A DNA stretch of 53,377 nucleotides, from contig JAOESH010000013.1 in assembly GCA_028382005.1 (NCBI GenBank), positions 1 to 53,377 on the forward strand. The letters are read 5' to 3'. The DNA is from Pseudomonadota bacterium. Its GTDB lineage: Bacteria > Pseudomonadota > Alphaproteobacteria > Puniceispirillales > Marisalimonadaceae. The translations under genes were made by a program, and so were the position numbers. How positions within the stretch are numbered: position 1 is the stretch's first letter; every line of letters starts with the position of its first letter. Below the pieces are notes generated by a model. That model saw only the letters and a program-made list of their open reading frames with translations. It searched no databases and was not told the DNA's origin. Shown piece by piece: positions 19,398-27,806 of the stretch.

Positions 19398-20234
19398 TTA
19401 TCTTGCAAGTTTTTTTGAAAAAGAAGTAGAATAAACATCTTTAATTTTTTTTTCTAAACAAATACTTAATTCTTTTCTAGATGAAAAATCATTACTACAT
19501 ACAGGATCAAGATATATTAATTTTGCTTTTATGGGTCTTAAACTCACTAACTTCAAAATATGTGGCTTAAGATCCATATCGCCATACCAAGCTATTACTG
19601 GCCTTAACCATCTATTTATGGGAATACCATTCAAATCTGAGTATATTATTATTATTGGTTGAATTAAGAACTTTTCGTTTTCTAGCGCAGAAAAAGAACT
19701 AGATTTAAAATTTAATACTCTGTTACCATCAGAAGTAGTGCCCTCAGGAAAAATCAAAACTTTATCACCAGAAGATAAAAAATTACGAATTTTATTTTTT
19801 TGAATAAGACTATCCAATCGATTCCTTTTTATAAAAATTGTTCTGGCTAATTTAGATAAGAAACCAAAAAATGGCCAAAATTCTACCTCAGATTTAGCAA
19901 CAAATCTTAAAGGGAAAGTAGATCCTAATATTGGAATATCTAAATAAGAAAGATGATTGCTAACAAAAAAATTACAATCTTTTGCTCTTTTGTAATAGCC
20001 CTCATACTCCACCTTTACTGAAAGTAACCACAATAACAGTCTATGAAAAATGACAGGTAACCATTTACCAAAAAATGGAATTAAATTTCTTAAAAAAAAA
20101 GAAATTATAATTAAAGGAATAATAGTTAATACAAAAATCATAATTTTTAATTTAAAAATTAAATGATCTAGAAAAGATAAATTATTTATAGGACTTAAAT
20201 ATGTATTTTTTTTAGTTGTCATCATTAAACACAT
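19398..20234 (-). CDS. olsA: lyso-ornithine lipid O-acyltransferase (OlsA/PlsC family)
   Basis: Predicted to add the second acyl chain to lyso-ornithine lipid; PlsC-type activity on lysophosphatidic acid is also possible. The 278 residues have membrane segments at about 30-50 and 58-72, the acyltransferase motif NHLSYLD with His94 and Asp99, and FPEGTTSDG at 162-170. The ATG overlaps the upstream olsB stop by one base (TAATG), so translation is coupled. The ornithine-lipid assignment rests on that partnership. PlsC-like genes also occur before miaB in other Alphaproteobacteria. Confidence 0.82.
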   Translation of the reverse strand: MCLMMTTKKNTYLSPINNLSFLDHLIFKLKIMIFVLTIIPLIIISFFLRNLIPFFGKWLPVIFHRLLLWLLSVKVEYEGYYKRAKDCNFFVSNHLSYLDIPILGSTFPLRFVAKSEVEFWPFFGFLSKLARTIFIKRNRLDSLIQKNKIRNFLSSGDKVLIFPEGTTSDGNRVLNFKSSSFSALENEKFLIQPIIIIYSDLNGIPINRWLRPVIAWYGDMDLKPHILKLVSLRPIKAKLIYLDPVCSNDFSSRKELSICLEKKIKDVYSTSFSKKLAR

Positions 20235-21124
20235 TAGTTTAAGAATTTCTTTTTGTATTTTTTATCTATATTGTCTGTTTTGACAACAACACATAAATCA
20301 ATTGTATTGAAACTATAATCAACATAAAAACTATCACTCAACTTTCCTCCTACTCTAAGATATCCTTTAATTAAAGGAGGTAATTTTGCAAAGGTTTTTA
20401 AATCGTTTATTTTAGTAAAATTTTTTTTATATACTGGATATGTATTTTCATCCAAACTTTCTACTGATAAATCATCCGGCAAAGAAAAATTTTCTCGTAA
20501 ATATGACAATTCATTAGAAAATTTCATTATATCTGTTCCTGAAAAACTTACACAACCTAATATAATTTTTATGTCATATAATTTTACATATTCTGCAATA
20601 GCTTTCCAAAGTAAGTTCATAACAGTTCCATTTCTATAATCTTTGTGAACACAGGACCTTCCTAATTCTAATATTTGATTATTTTTGTATACATCAAGAA
20701 TATTACTTAAGTTAAATTCTGATGATGTATAAAACCCACCAAAATTGGCACTCACATCACCACGTATCAATCTGTAAGTTCCTACAATTTTATTTTTAGG
20801 AGCTGTGCTTCCCTTATCTATTACAATTAAATGATCTGCGAATTTATCAACTTTATCATAGTCTAAAGCTAATATTTTTTTTGGAAAACTTGGTTTGGCT
20901 TTCTTCTCTTTGTAGAAAATAGAGTATCTCAATGCCTGCGCTTTTTTCAACTCAGATTTTTTTTCAGTTAATTTTATTACAAAATTACCAAACTTAATTT
21001 CTTGAAATGTTTTGTTTGTTGTCGCTGATCTTAGTAAAGAAACATTTTGTAAGAAAATGTTGTTACATTTTGTTTTTTTAAAGTTATTAAAACTTAATCT
21101 TTCATATATTCTATTATGTAACAT
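20234..21124 (-). CDS. olsB: ornithine-acyl-ACP N-acyltransferase (OlsB)
   Basis: Predicted first enzyme of ornithine-lipid synthesis, forming the amide bond between ornithine and a 3-hydroxyacyl group from ACP. The 296-residue GNAT-like hemolysin/OlsB protein shows LRYSIFYKEKKAKP near 86-99, the DKFADHLIVID strand, VGTYRLIRGD, and the family block ILELGRSCVHKDYRNGTVMN followed by LWKAIAEY. AGGTG precedes the ATG. Coupled to olsA. Ornithine lipids are phosphorus-free and often replace phospholipids under phosphate limitation; no Pho box was recognised. Confidence 0.85.
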   Translation of the reverse strand: MLHNRIYERLSFNNFKKTKCNNIFLQNVSLLRSATTNKTFQEIKFGNFVIKLTEKKSELKKAQALRYSIFYKEKKAKPSFPKKILALDYDKVDKFADHLIVIDKGSTAPKNKIVGTYRLIRGDVSANFGGFYTSSEFNLSNILDVYKNNQILELGRSCVHKDYRNGTVMNLLWKAIAEYVKLYDIKIILGCVSFSGTDIMKFSNELSYLRENFSLPDDLSVESLDENTYPVYKKNFTKINDLKTFAKLPPLIKGYLRVGGKLSDSFYVDYSFNTIDLCVVVKTDNIDKKYKKKFLN

Positions 21125-21182
21125 GTTAACACCTATGAAATATCATTTGATATATTTATAAATTTTACGTATTTCAATTTTA

Positions 21183-21614
21183 TTAATGTGTAAAAGAAAG
21201 TCTTAATGCGTCAACATTGATACCATCTTTAGATTTATAGTACTTTTTTCTTAATCCTATTTCTTGAAATCCATTTTTAAGATAAAAATTAATAGCCTGA
21301 ACGTTTTCAGTAGAAACTTCTAAAAAAATCTTTTTTATATCTAATTTTTTAAGCTCTTTAATTAAATTTGATCCATATCCCTTTCTTTGACAAGATTTTA
21401 TAACACCAATTTTTATTATCTCCACTTCGTCAATCACTTGATAAAAAGACATGTAACCTGTAATTTTATCCTCTTCTATTTTCCAAATTCTAACTGAACT
21501 TTGACTTAAAAAATTATACAATTCCTTCTTTGTCATAGTATTTTTAAATAGATTTTGTTCGATTTGTAAAATTTTAAAATAATCACTTTTTTGGGTAGGG
21601 TTTATTTTTATCAT
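21183..21614 (-). CDS. rimI: ribosomal-protein-alanine-type N-acetyltransferase (RimI-like)
   Basis: GNAT-fold acetyltransferase of 143 residues, assigned to RimI from its size, its conserved place directly after tsaB, and the acetyl-CoA loop region VIKSCQRKGYGSNLIKELKK (about 75-94) followed by LEVSTENVQAINFYLKNGF. RimI acetylates the N-terminal alanine of ribosomal protein S18; other targets are possible. 58 bases separate it from olsB. Confidence 0.85.
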   Translation of the reverse strand: MIKINPTQKSDYFKILQIEQNLFKNTMTKKELYNFLSQSSVRIWKIEEDKITGYMSFYQVIDEVEIIKIGVIKSCQRKGYGSNLIKELKKLDIKKIFLEVSTENVQAINFYLKNGFQEIGLRKKYYKSKDGINVDALRLSFTH

Positions 21615-21623
21615 AATTATGTA

Positions 21624-22340
21624 CTAGTTTATTTCTGGAGATCTAACATAAATTGGTTTTAAATAATCAAAGGCTATTCTTGTATTTGTAACATCAATAT
21701 TTTTATTTATTATATATGAAGTCAGTATGCCCAACCAAAACGCGTTTGGTGTTTGTTCAAATTGGTCAGATATTTTTAAATTATTAATATTATTTTCCAA
21801 CAACTCAGATTTATGCCCTACAAATAAAATATCTTTTGCGACTAGTTGATGACTCGATATATAATTATCTAAATTTTGTATTTCTATAGCCTCAATGTCA
21901 TTCATAGCTGCAAAAGGTAATTTACCATCGTCTAGACTATTTATTTTAAATAACTGAATAAAGATATCATCCCTTTTTGTATCAATTGAACCAATTATAT
22001 ACTGACATTTTTTTTCTTTAGCTTCTTTTAATACCGACATTGCGAGTCCTGCTAAAGAATTCATCCCAATACTTTTCATGTTAATATTAGAAATTGTTAT
22101 ACCTTTTGCAGCTGCAATAACCACTCGGATACCTGTGAAACTTCCCGGTCCACATCCAATAGTTATAAAAGATATGTTTTCAAAAGTAATTGAATTATCA
22201 ATTAAAAAGTTTTTAATTGTAGGAATAATTATTTCAGATAATTCATTTTTAATAGGAATAAATAACTTATCTATAAGTCGATCCTTTGCTAACAAAGCAA
22301 TAGATAAATTAGAAAAACTGCTTTCAATAGAAATAATCAT
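21624..22340 (-). CDS. tsaB: tRNA threonylcarbamoyladenosine protein TsaB
   Basis: ASKHA-fold partner of TsaD in the t6A37 tRNA modification complex. The 238 residues begin with the typical nucleotide-fold strand IISIESSFSNLSIALL (TsaB proteins start I-L-x-I-(D/E)-(T/S)). The conserved ITIGCGPGSFTGIRVVIAAA segment is at about 60-79. It is the first minus-strand gene after the PDA/glucosaminidase pair and is followed by rimI, a conserved pair. The region to the divergent gene is 102 bases and very AT-rich, and should hold promoters in both directions. Confidence 0.92.
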   Translation of the reverse strand: MIISIESSFSNLSIALLAKDRLIDKLFIPIKNELSEIIIPTIKNFLIDNSITFENISFITIGCGPGSFTGIRVVIAAAKGITISNINMKSIGMNSLAGLAMSVLKEAKEKKCQYIIGSIDTKRDDIFIQLFKINSLDDGKLPFAAMNDIEAIEIQNLDNYISSHQLVAKDILFVGHKSELLENNINNLKISDQFEQTPNAFWLGILTSYIINKNIDVTNTRIAFDYLKPIYVRSPEIN

Positions 22341-22442
22341 GATTTACTTTTTATAATTTATAAAAAAATGTAGTATTATAATTCTTTACCATATATTAAA
22401 GTCAATAATTTAGAATGAATAACATTAAATTTTGAGGTGTAT

Positions 22443-23468
22443 ATGCGTTATTTTTTTGTTTTTCTATTTTTTATTATCTCTACTATTTCATTTGCGCAAG
22501 ATAATAATACAAAAGAAGTTTTAAAAGCGAATTATGCTTCAGTAATTATGTATCATAGATTTGGTGATAGCAGATTTCCTTCAACAAACATCAAAAAAGA
22601 ACAATTTTTAGAACACATTACTGAATTGTTAAAACCAAAATATAATTTAATTAATATAGAAAAAGCTCTCAATGCAATAAATAACACAAGTCTAGTAAAA
22701 GATAGGTCTGTTGTAATTACAATAGATGATGCATATTCATCAGTTTTTAACTATGCTTGGCCAATTTTTAAAAAACACAACATCCCTTTCACCTTGTTTG
22801 TCTCTACAGACGTTATTGACAATAATACCCCTGGATATATGAGTTGGGAACAAATTCGCATTTTGCGTGACAATGGAGTAACCATTGGAAGTCAAACTAA
22901 ATCGCATCCACACATGTTTAGGCTTGATAAACAAAATATTATAAATGAACTTTCAATATCAAATGAACGATTTGTTAATGAAATTGGAAGTAAACCTAGG
23001 ATTTTCGCATATCCATATGGAGAGTATAATCTGGAAGTATTAGAACAAGTTAAATTACATGGATTTAAAGCTGCATTTGGTCAACATTCAGGAATAGCGC
23101 ATAAAAGCTTGGGGCTTTTCGAATTACCACGTTTTGCAATGAATGAAAAATATGGTGGAATGGAGAGATTTTTGTTAGCTGTTAATGCTTTACCAATGCC
23201 AATTTCTGATCTATCACCAAAAAATCCATTGATATCAAAAAATCCACCATACTACGGTTTTACATTATCTAATTCTATTGAGCCAAAAAACGCAATTAGA
23301 TGTTTTGCCAGTAATGGTATAAAATCCGATACAAAAAGACTTGGTAAGAATAGAATTGAAGTCAGACTAAGTAATGCATTTTCTAAAGGAAGAGGCAGAA
23401 TTAATTGTACCATGGCAGCAGAAGATAACAGATGGAGATGGTTAGGTCGACAATTTATAATTAAATAA
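22443..23468 (+). CDS. exported polysaccharide deacetylase (NodB fold)
   Basis: Predicted periplasmic carbohydrate esterase family 4 enzyme removing N-acetyl groups from a glycan. A signal peptide (hydrophobic to about residue 15, then SFA-QD) precedes the NodB domain: ITIDDAY with Asp95/Asp96, SHPHM with His155/His157 as metal ligands, and FAYPYGEYN. The C-terminal ~75 residues form an extra domain with a Cys pair and GRINCTMAAE...RWRWLGRQF. ATG at 22443 is chosen because GAGGTG lies 5 bases upstream; a GTG two codons earlier overlaps that site. Substrate unknown. Confidence 0.85.
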   Translation: MRYFFVFLFFIISTISFAQDNNTKEVLKANYASVIMYHRFGDSRFPSTNIKKEQFLEHITELLKPKYNLINIEKALNAINNTSLVKDRSVVITIDDAYSSVFNYAWPIFKKHNIPFTLFVSTDVIDNNTPGYMSWEQIRILRDNGVTIGSQTKSHPHMFRLDKQNIINELSISNERFVNEIGSKPRIFAYPYGEYNLEVLEQVKLHGFKAAFGQHSGIAHKSLGLFELPRFAMNEKYGGMERFLLAVNALPMPISDLSPKNPLISKNPPYYGFTLSNSIEPKNAIRCFASNGIKSDTKRLGKNRIEVRLSNAFSKGRGRINCTMAAEDNRWRWLGRQFIIK

Positions 23469-23470
23469 CA

Positions 23471-24472
23471 CTAGTTATTGAACTTTTCTAACACAGAATT
23501 TTCAAATCTATATAATTTGTTACTATTTATCATATTAGTTACTTTGACTACATATGCTAAACCAATTTCTGCATAATTTTCTAAATAGGCAGCAGCATCG
23601 ATACCAGTAAAATTTTTTCCTTTTTTAATTGTAACGTTTCTAAAAAATCTCATTTCTTTATATGCTGTATGTCTATTAAGATTTAAAATATATGAATTTA
23701 CAGATTCTAAAAGGGTTACAAAGCTTTTAACTGCGAAATTTGCATTTATATTTCCTTTTGGTTTAATACCAACGTTATTTTTCCATGTCCATTCTCCAAA
23801 TAAAGCATTACCTTCTTTTGCAAATCTAGACGAACCCCATCCACTTTCAATGATAGCTTGTGCTATTATCATAGATATTGGAATTTTATTTATTTTAAGT
23901 AGTAATTCTTTCTTTATTAAATTTAATTGTAAACTTGTTAAGCCACCAAAATTGAGTTTTTTATAGTTTTTAACATTATACCTTTTTGCAAAATATTCAA
24001 TTTTATATATATTATTAGTAAGAAAAGCAACTTTCATTGATTTTCGTTCTTCTAAAACTAATTCGTTTCCTCTTGAAGCAATGGGTAATAAAATAGTCAA
24101 AAAAACTTTCTTTTTTTCTGAAATACTGTATTTATCTATGTTTTTTGGAATATGAGGAAAGTACATCCGTGCAAGAGGTATCTGATTTTCTGTATTTTTT
24201 ATAATTTGATTTGACCAACTAATAACTTTGTCTTTTTCATTAATCTGATCCGAAGATAAGTAAATTTTATTAAGGTTAAATTTATCTAGTTTGTTTATTA
24301 TAACGTCATTTTTTCCCAAATCTCTTTGAACTAGTAAAAAGTTGAACTTTGGGGAATCTTTATTCCAAAAATCAGGACCTACAAATCCAACTAGAATTAA
24401 TAAACATACTAAAAACAGAGAAAAAATATTTATATAATTTTTATCAATAATATTTTCAGATTTTTCTGACAT
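23471..24472 (-). CDS. membrane-anchored glucosaminidase (Bax-like)
   Basis: Predicted N-acetylglucosaminidase of the Bax/FlgJ-type superfamily acting on peptidoglycan. One N-terminal membrane helix (IFSLFLVCLLILVGFVG) anchors a periplasmic domain. Near the middle lies the catalytic-type motif AQAIIESGWGSSRFAKEGNA, whose Glu is the expected acid, followed by LFGEWTW. The frame is open to 24550, but that would overlap nfuA by 62 bases; the ATG at 24472 fits the gap. Its stop is 2 bases from the deacetylase stop. The first half of the protein is poorly conserved by eye. Confidence 0.8.
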   Translation of the reverse strand: MSEKSENIIDKNYINIFSLFLVCLLILVGFVGPDFWNKDSPKFNFLLVQRDLGKNDVIINKLDKFNLNKIYLSSDQINEKDKVISWSNQIIKNTENQIPLARMYFPHIPKNIDKYSISEKKKVFLTILLPIASRGNELVLEERKSMKVAFLTNNIYKIEYFAKRYNVKNYKKLNFGGLTSLQLNLIKKELLLKINKIPISMIIAQAIIESGWGSSRFAKEGNALFGEWTWKNNVGIKPKGNINANFAVKSFVTLLESVNSYILNLNRHTAYKEMRFFRNVTIKKGKNFTGIDAAAYLENYAEIGLAYVVKVTNMINSNKLYRFENSVLEKFNN

Positions 24473-24488
24473 CGTTCTTGTTAAATCT

Positions 24489-25046
24489 TTAGAGTTCTGC
24501 AGCCTTAACTTCTGTAACTTCTGGGATGTAATGTCTAAGCATGTTTTCAATACCCATTTTTAAAGTAGCAGTGCTAGAAGGACAACCAGCACAAGCTCCT
24601 TTCATTTGAAGAGTAACCACACCTTCTTCAAATGAGCAGAAAGTAATATCACCCCCATCCATTGCAACAGCAGGTCTGACCCTAGTTTCTAAAAGATCTT
24701 TTATTTGTTTAATAGTTTCAGTATCTTCTGCATTATTATTATCAGAATTACTTAAATAATCATCATTTAAAACTGGAAATCCACTGGAATAATGTTCCAT
24801 TATCCCAGTAAGAATTGAAGGTTTAAGAGTATTCCAGTCTAAATTTGAATCTTTAGTAACTGAAATAAAGTCCAAACCTAGAAAAACTCTACTTACCCCA
24901 TCTACATTAAATAGGCGTAAAGCTAAAGGTGAAACTTTTGAAGCTTCTTTATTTGAGAAATCTACTGTTCCTTTATTTAAAACGTTTTCACCTGGCATAA
25001 ACTTTAATGTTTCTGGATTCGGTGTATCTTCGGTTTGAATAAACAT
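24489..25046 (-). CDS. nfuA: NfuA/NifU-type iron-sulfur cluster carrier
   Basis: Delivers Fe-S clusters to target enzymes. The 185 residues have the N-terminal Nfu domain (MFIQTEDTPNPETLKFMPG) and a C-terminal NifU domain with the cluster cysteines Cys152 and Cys155 in GACAGCPSS. The ATG at 25046 has GGAG 7 bases upstream and gives the family N-terminus; an ATG two codons earlier is too close to that site. Clients in this window may be MiaB and HemW. The universal-stress gene often found between trpS and nfuA is missing. Confidence 0.94.
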   Translation of the reverse strand: MFIQTEDTPNPETLKFMPGENVLNKGTVDFSNKEASKVSPLALRLFNVDGVSRVFLGLDFISVTKDSNLDWNTLKPSILTGIMEHYSSGFPVLNDDYLSNSDNNNAEDTETIKQIKDLLETRVRPAVAMDGGDITFCSFEEGVVTLQMKGACAGCPSSTATLKMGIENMLRHYIPEVTEVKAAEL

Positions 25047-25106
25047 TTGCATTCTCCTATTTTAATAAGTATCACTTTTTCAAAAAATATCTACTATTTT
25101 TTGTTA

Positions 25107-26141
25107 TTAATTAACAAGCCCTACTAAATTTTTAACATCTTTCAATACTGGCTCAGCAATCTGTCTTGCTTTAATTTCTCCATTTTTTAGTATTTTATCT
25201 ATTGATTTTGTATCTTTCAACAAATATCTCATTTCAGATGAAATAGGATCTAAATTTTCAACAGCTAATTCTATAAGAATTGGTTTAAAATAAGAGAAAC
25301 CTTTTCCTGCAAAAATTTCTACCGTTTCATCAAGAGTTTTATTAGATAAGGATGAGTATATATTAAGTAGATTAAAAGCCTCTGGTCTTTTTTTAAGCTC
25401 GTCGACTGATTCAGGTAACGGATTGGGATCTGTTTTAGCTTTTTTAATCTTATTAGATATTTCTTCCTTGGTATCAGTTAAATTTATCCTAGATGCGTCA
25501 GATGGATCCGACTTGCTCATTTTTTTTGTTCCATCCCTTAAACTCATAACACGCGTTGCAGGCCCAAAGATTTGAGGATCTGGTAAATTAAAGAAATCAT
25601 TTTGATTATCTGAAGTAAACATATTATTAAATGAAGATGCTATATCTCTTGCTAATTCAATGTGTTGTTTTTGATCATCTCCAACAGGAACGTGTGTAGC
25701 TTTGTATAACAGAATATCTGCAGCCATTAATACAGGATAACTATATAGTCCAACTGTAGCATTTTCTCTATTTTTACCAGCTTTTTCTTTAAATTGTGTC
25801 ATACGATTCAACCAACCAATTCTACAAACACAGTTGAGTATCCAGGCTAATTCAGCATGTTCTTTAACAGAAGATTGATTAAAAAGAATTGATTTATTTA
25901 CGTCTATTCCCGATGCTATTATAGCTGCTGTTACTTCATGTGTTGAGGCTTTAAGCTTTGAGGGTTCTTGAGGAACAGTTATTGCGTGTAAATCTACTAT
26001 TGAGAAAATAGAGGAAAATTCTTCTTGAAGTTTTACCCAGTTTTTTATCGCTCCTAAATAGTTACCTAAATGTAAATTTCCCGTTGGTTGAATGCCAGAG
26101 AAAATTCTTTTTTCAATTTGTTTAGATTGAAGTATCGTCAT
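25107..26141 (-). CDS. trpS: tryptophan--tRNA ligase
   Basis: Class Ic aminoacyl-tRNA synthetase of 344 residues. The HIGH-like motif is [13 protein letters not shown] near 20-32 and the KMSKS loop is [10 protein letters not shown] near 207-216. The AMP-binding aspartate region [27 protein letters not shown] is typical (seen in two halves). The start overlaps the murJ end by 20 bases, indicating coupled translation. Confidence 0.97.
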   Translation of the reverse strand: MTILQSKQIEKRIFSGIQPTGNLHLGNYLGAIKNWVKLQEEFSSIFSIVDLHAITVPQEPSKLKASTHEVTAAIIASGIDVNKSILFNQSSVKEHAELAWILNCVCRIGWLNRMTQFKEKAGKNRENATVGLYSYPVLMAADILLYKATHVPVGDDQKQHIELARDIASSFNNMFTSDNQNDFFNLPDPQIFGPATRVMSLRDGTKKMSKSDPSDASRINLTDTKEEISNKIKKAKTDPNPLPESVDELKKRPEAFNLLNIYSSLSNKTLDETVEIFAGKGFSYFKPILIELAVENLDPISSEMRYLLKDTKSIDKILKNGEIKARQIAEPVLKDVKNLVGLVN

Positions 26142-27798
26142 TGTAATTTTTATCTTTCTTAAGTTTTAAAATTTTATTATTTAAAAGCTCTCGAGGAATA
26201 TAACTTAATAAAGAAGAAGTCAAAATATACGTTGAGAACCCTAAAATAATTAATATTATTAAAGTCCAAAATTCATTGATATTATAAATTTTTGAAAAAT
26301 ACATAAAATATTTCATAATAAATATCATAAATACAGATACTAAAGTTATTTTAATAAAATAAATGCAAACAGAAAAAAAGTTTAAGGTGTTGTGGCTAAA
26401 AGTAAGCTTAGGTTTTAATATTTTTCCATTTTTTATAAGAATGCCTATATAAATAAAACAACCTATCCACGACGAAATAGATGTAGCTAAAGCTATCCCT
26501 GCATGATAAAAATAACGCATAAAAATAAGAGAAAAAATTATATTTAAAATTAGTAGAATTATACCAACATACATTGGAGTTTTTGTATTCCCTTCTGCCA
26601 AAAAAGCTGGCTGACACGATTTTAAAATAATAAATGCTGGGATTCCAAAAGCATATGCTTTTAATGCCAGTGCCGTTTCATTAGATTCTTCAAAACCAAA
26701 TTTTCCTCTTTCAAATAAAACACTTATAATTAAATCAGAAAAATTAGTAAAAACTAATGCAGCTGGAATTGAAAAAAACAATCCGATTTTTAAAGATATT
26801 ATTAATTCAATTGAAAATTGTTTTATATCATTAATTGCAATTGACCTTGATAAAGAAGTTAATAATGAAGTGCTTAATGCAATTCCTATTATACCTAAAG
26901 GTAATTGAGCAATTCTATCAGCAAAATAAAGATAAGATACTGAACCAAATCCCAAAAAACTAGCTAAAATTGTGTCAACTAACAAATTAATTTGAAGTAT
27001 TCCACCTCCAAACGCAGCTGGTAAAAATTTGTGCCATGTTTTTTTTATATATAATTTAATTTCATCTTTATCTTTATCTTTATCTTTATCTTTATCTTTA
27101 TCTTTAATGAATACATCATTACTGTTTGATTTAGTTACATCTAAAATCTTATATTTTTTAATAACTATTAACATGAGTATTAATTGTAAAAAACCAGATA
27201 AAACTGTTGCTATAGAAAGTGGTATAGATTTAATAACCCAAAAATCACTTATAAAAAAACAACCTATGATTAGAGATAAATTTAAAATAATAGGAGTGAA
27301 AGCAAAAGGCCAAAATCTACCAGAAACATTTGTTAAAATCCCTAATATGGCTACCATTGATATCAAGGGCATAAAAATGACTGTTATTCTTGTTAATGAT
27401 ATTATCTGATTTACAACAAGAATATTATCAGAAAAACCTGGAGCTAAGATATATACAACAAAAGGCATTACGATTTGCAAAATTAATGTTAGTATACATA
27501 AATATATAAATACTTTTAACGCAATAGTCTTATAAAATTTAATGGCAAAAGCCTTATTCTTTTCTTCAATTAATTTAACGTACATTGGTAATAATGCAGA
27601 AGTTAAGGCACCTTCGGCTGTAATTCTTCTAAATAAATTAGGTAACTTGAAAGCAATCAAAAAAATATCAGACAAAATACCTGCTCCTAAAAAGGAAGCT
27701 ATAAAAATATCTCTTACAAACCCTGTTATCCGGCTCAGAAAAGTTAAACTTGCTAATTGAGTAAAGCCTTTAATAAAAAAAGAAGTCTTATTTTCCAT
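26122..27798 (-). CDS. murJ: lipid II flippase MurJ
   Basis: Flips the peptidoglycan precursor lipid II across the inner membrane (MOP superfamily). The 558 residues are dominated by about 14 membrane helices. The N-terminus shows the family pattern [22 protein letters not shown] and the following [20 protein letters not shown] block with its conserved arginines. Residues 232-245 are (Lys-Asp)7 encoded by a 6-base repeat, located in the hydrophilic loop between the N- and C-terminal lobes (helices 6 and 7). It lies 8 bases after glnD. Confidence 0.94.
   Translation of the reverse strand: MENKTSFFIKGFTQLASLTFLSRITGFVRDIFIASFLGAGILSDIFLIAFKLPNLFRRITAEGALTSALLPMYVKLIEEKNKAFAIKFYKTIALKVFIYLCILTLILQIVMPFVVYILAPGFSDNILVVNQIISLTRITVIFMPLISMVAILGILTNVSGRFWPFAFTPIILNLSLIIGCFFISDFWVIKSIPLSIATVLSGFLQLILMLIVIKKYKILDVTKSNSNDVFIKDKDKDKDKDKDKDEIKLYIKKTWHKFLPAAFGGGILQINLLVDTILASFLGFGSVSYLYFADRIAQLPLGIIGIALSTSLLTSLSRSIAINDIKQFSIELIISLKIGLFFSIPAALVFTNFSDLIISVLFERGKFGFEESNETALALKAYAFGIPAFIILKSCQPAFLAEGNTKTPMYVGIILLILNIIFSLIFMRYFYHAGIALATSISSWIGCFIYIGILIKNGKILKPKLTFSHNTLNFFSVCIYFIKITLVSVFMIFIMKYFMYFSKIYNINEFWTLIILIILGFSTYILTSSLLSYIPRELLNNKILKLKKDKNYNDDTSI
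27064..27105. repeat. hexanucleotide tandem repeat (ATCTTT)7 inside murJ
   Basis: Seven perfect copies of ATCTTT on the plus strand (AAAGAT on the coding strand), 42 bases in total. Because the unit is 6 bases, gain or loss of copies changes the protein by two residues (Lys-Asp) without a frameshift. The opposite strand reads Ser-Leu repeats, which is a shadow and not a gene. Confidence 0.98.
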
Positions 27799-27806
27799 TC
27801 AATTTC

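Noticed and set aside
24473-24550. N-terminal extension of the glucosaminidase into nfuA
   Set aside because: It would overlap nfuA by 62 bases, and the ATG at 24472 gives a normal membrane-anchor start in the gap.
27064-27105. possible CRISPR-like repeat
   Set aside because: The 6-base units are contiguous without spacers; it is a coding microsatellite.
27029-27409. 126-codon open frame with Ser-Leu repeats
   Set aside because: This is the opposite-strand reading of the murJ hexanucleotide repeat.
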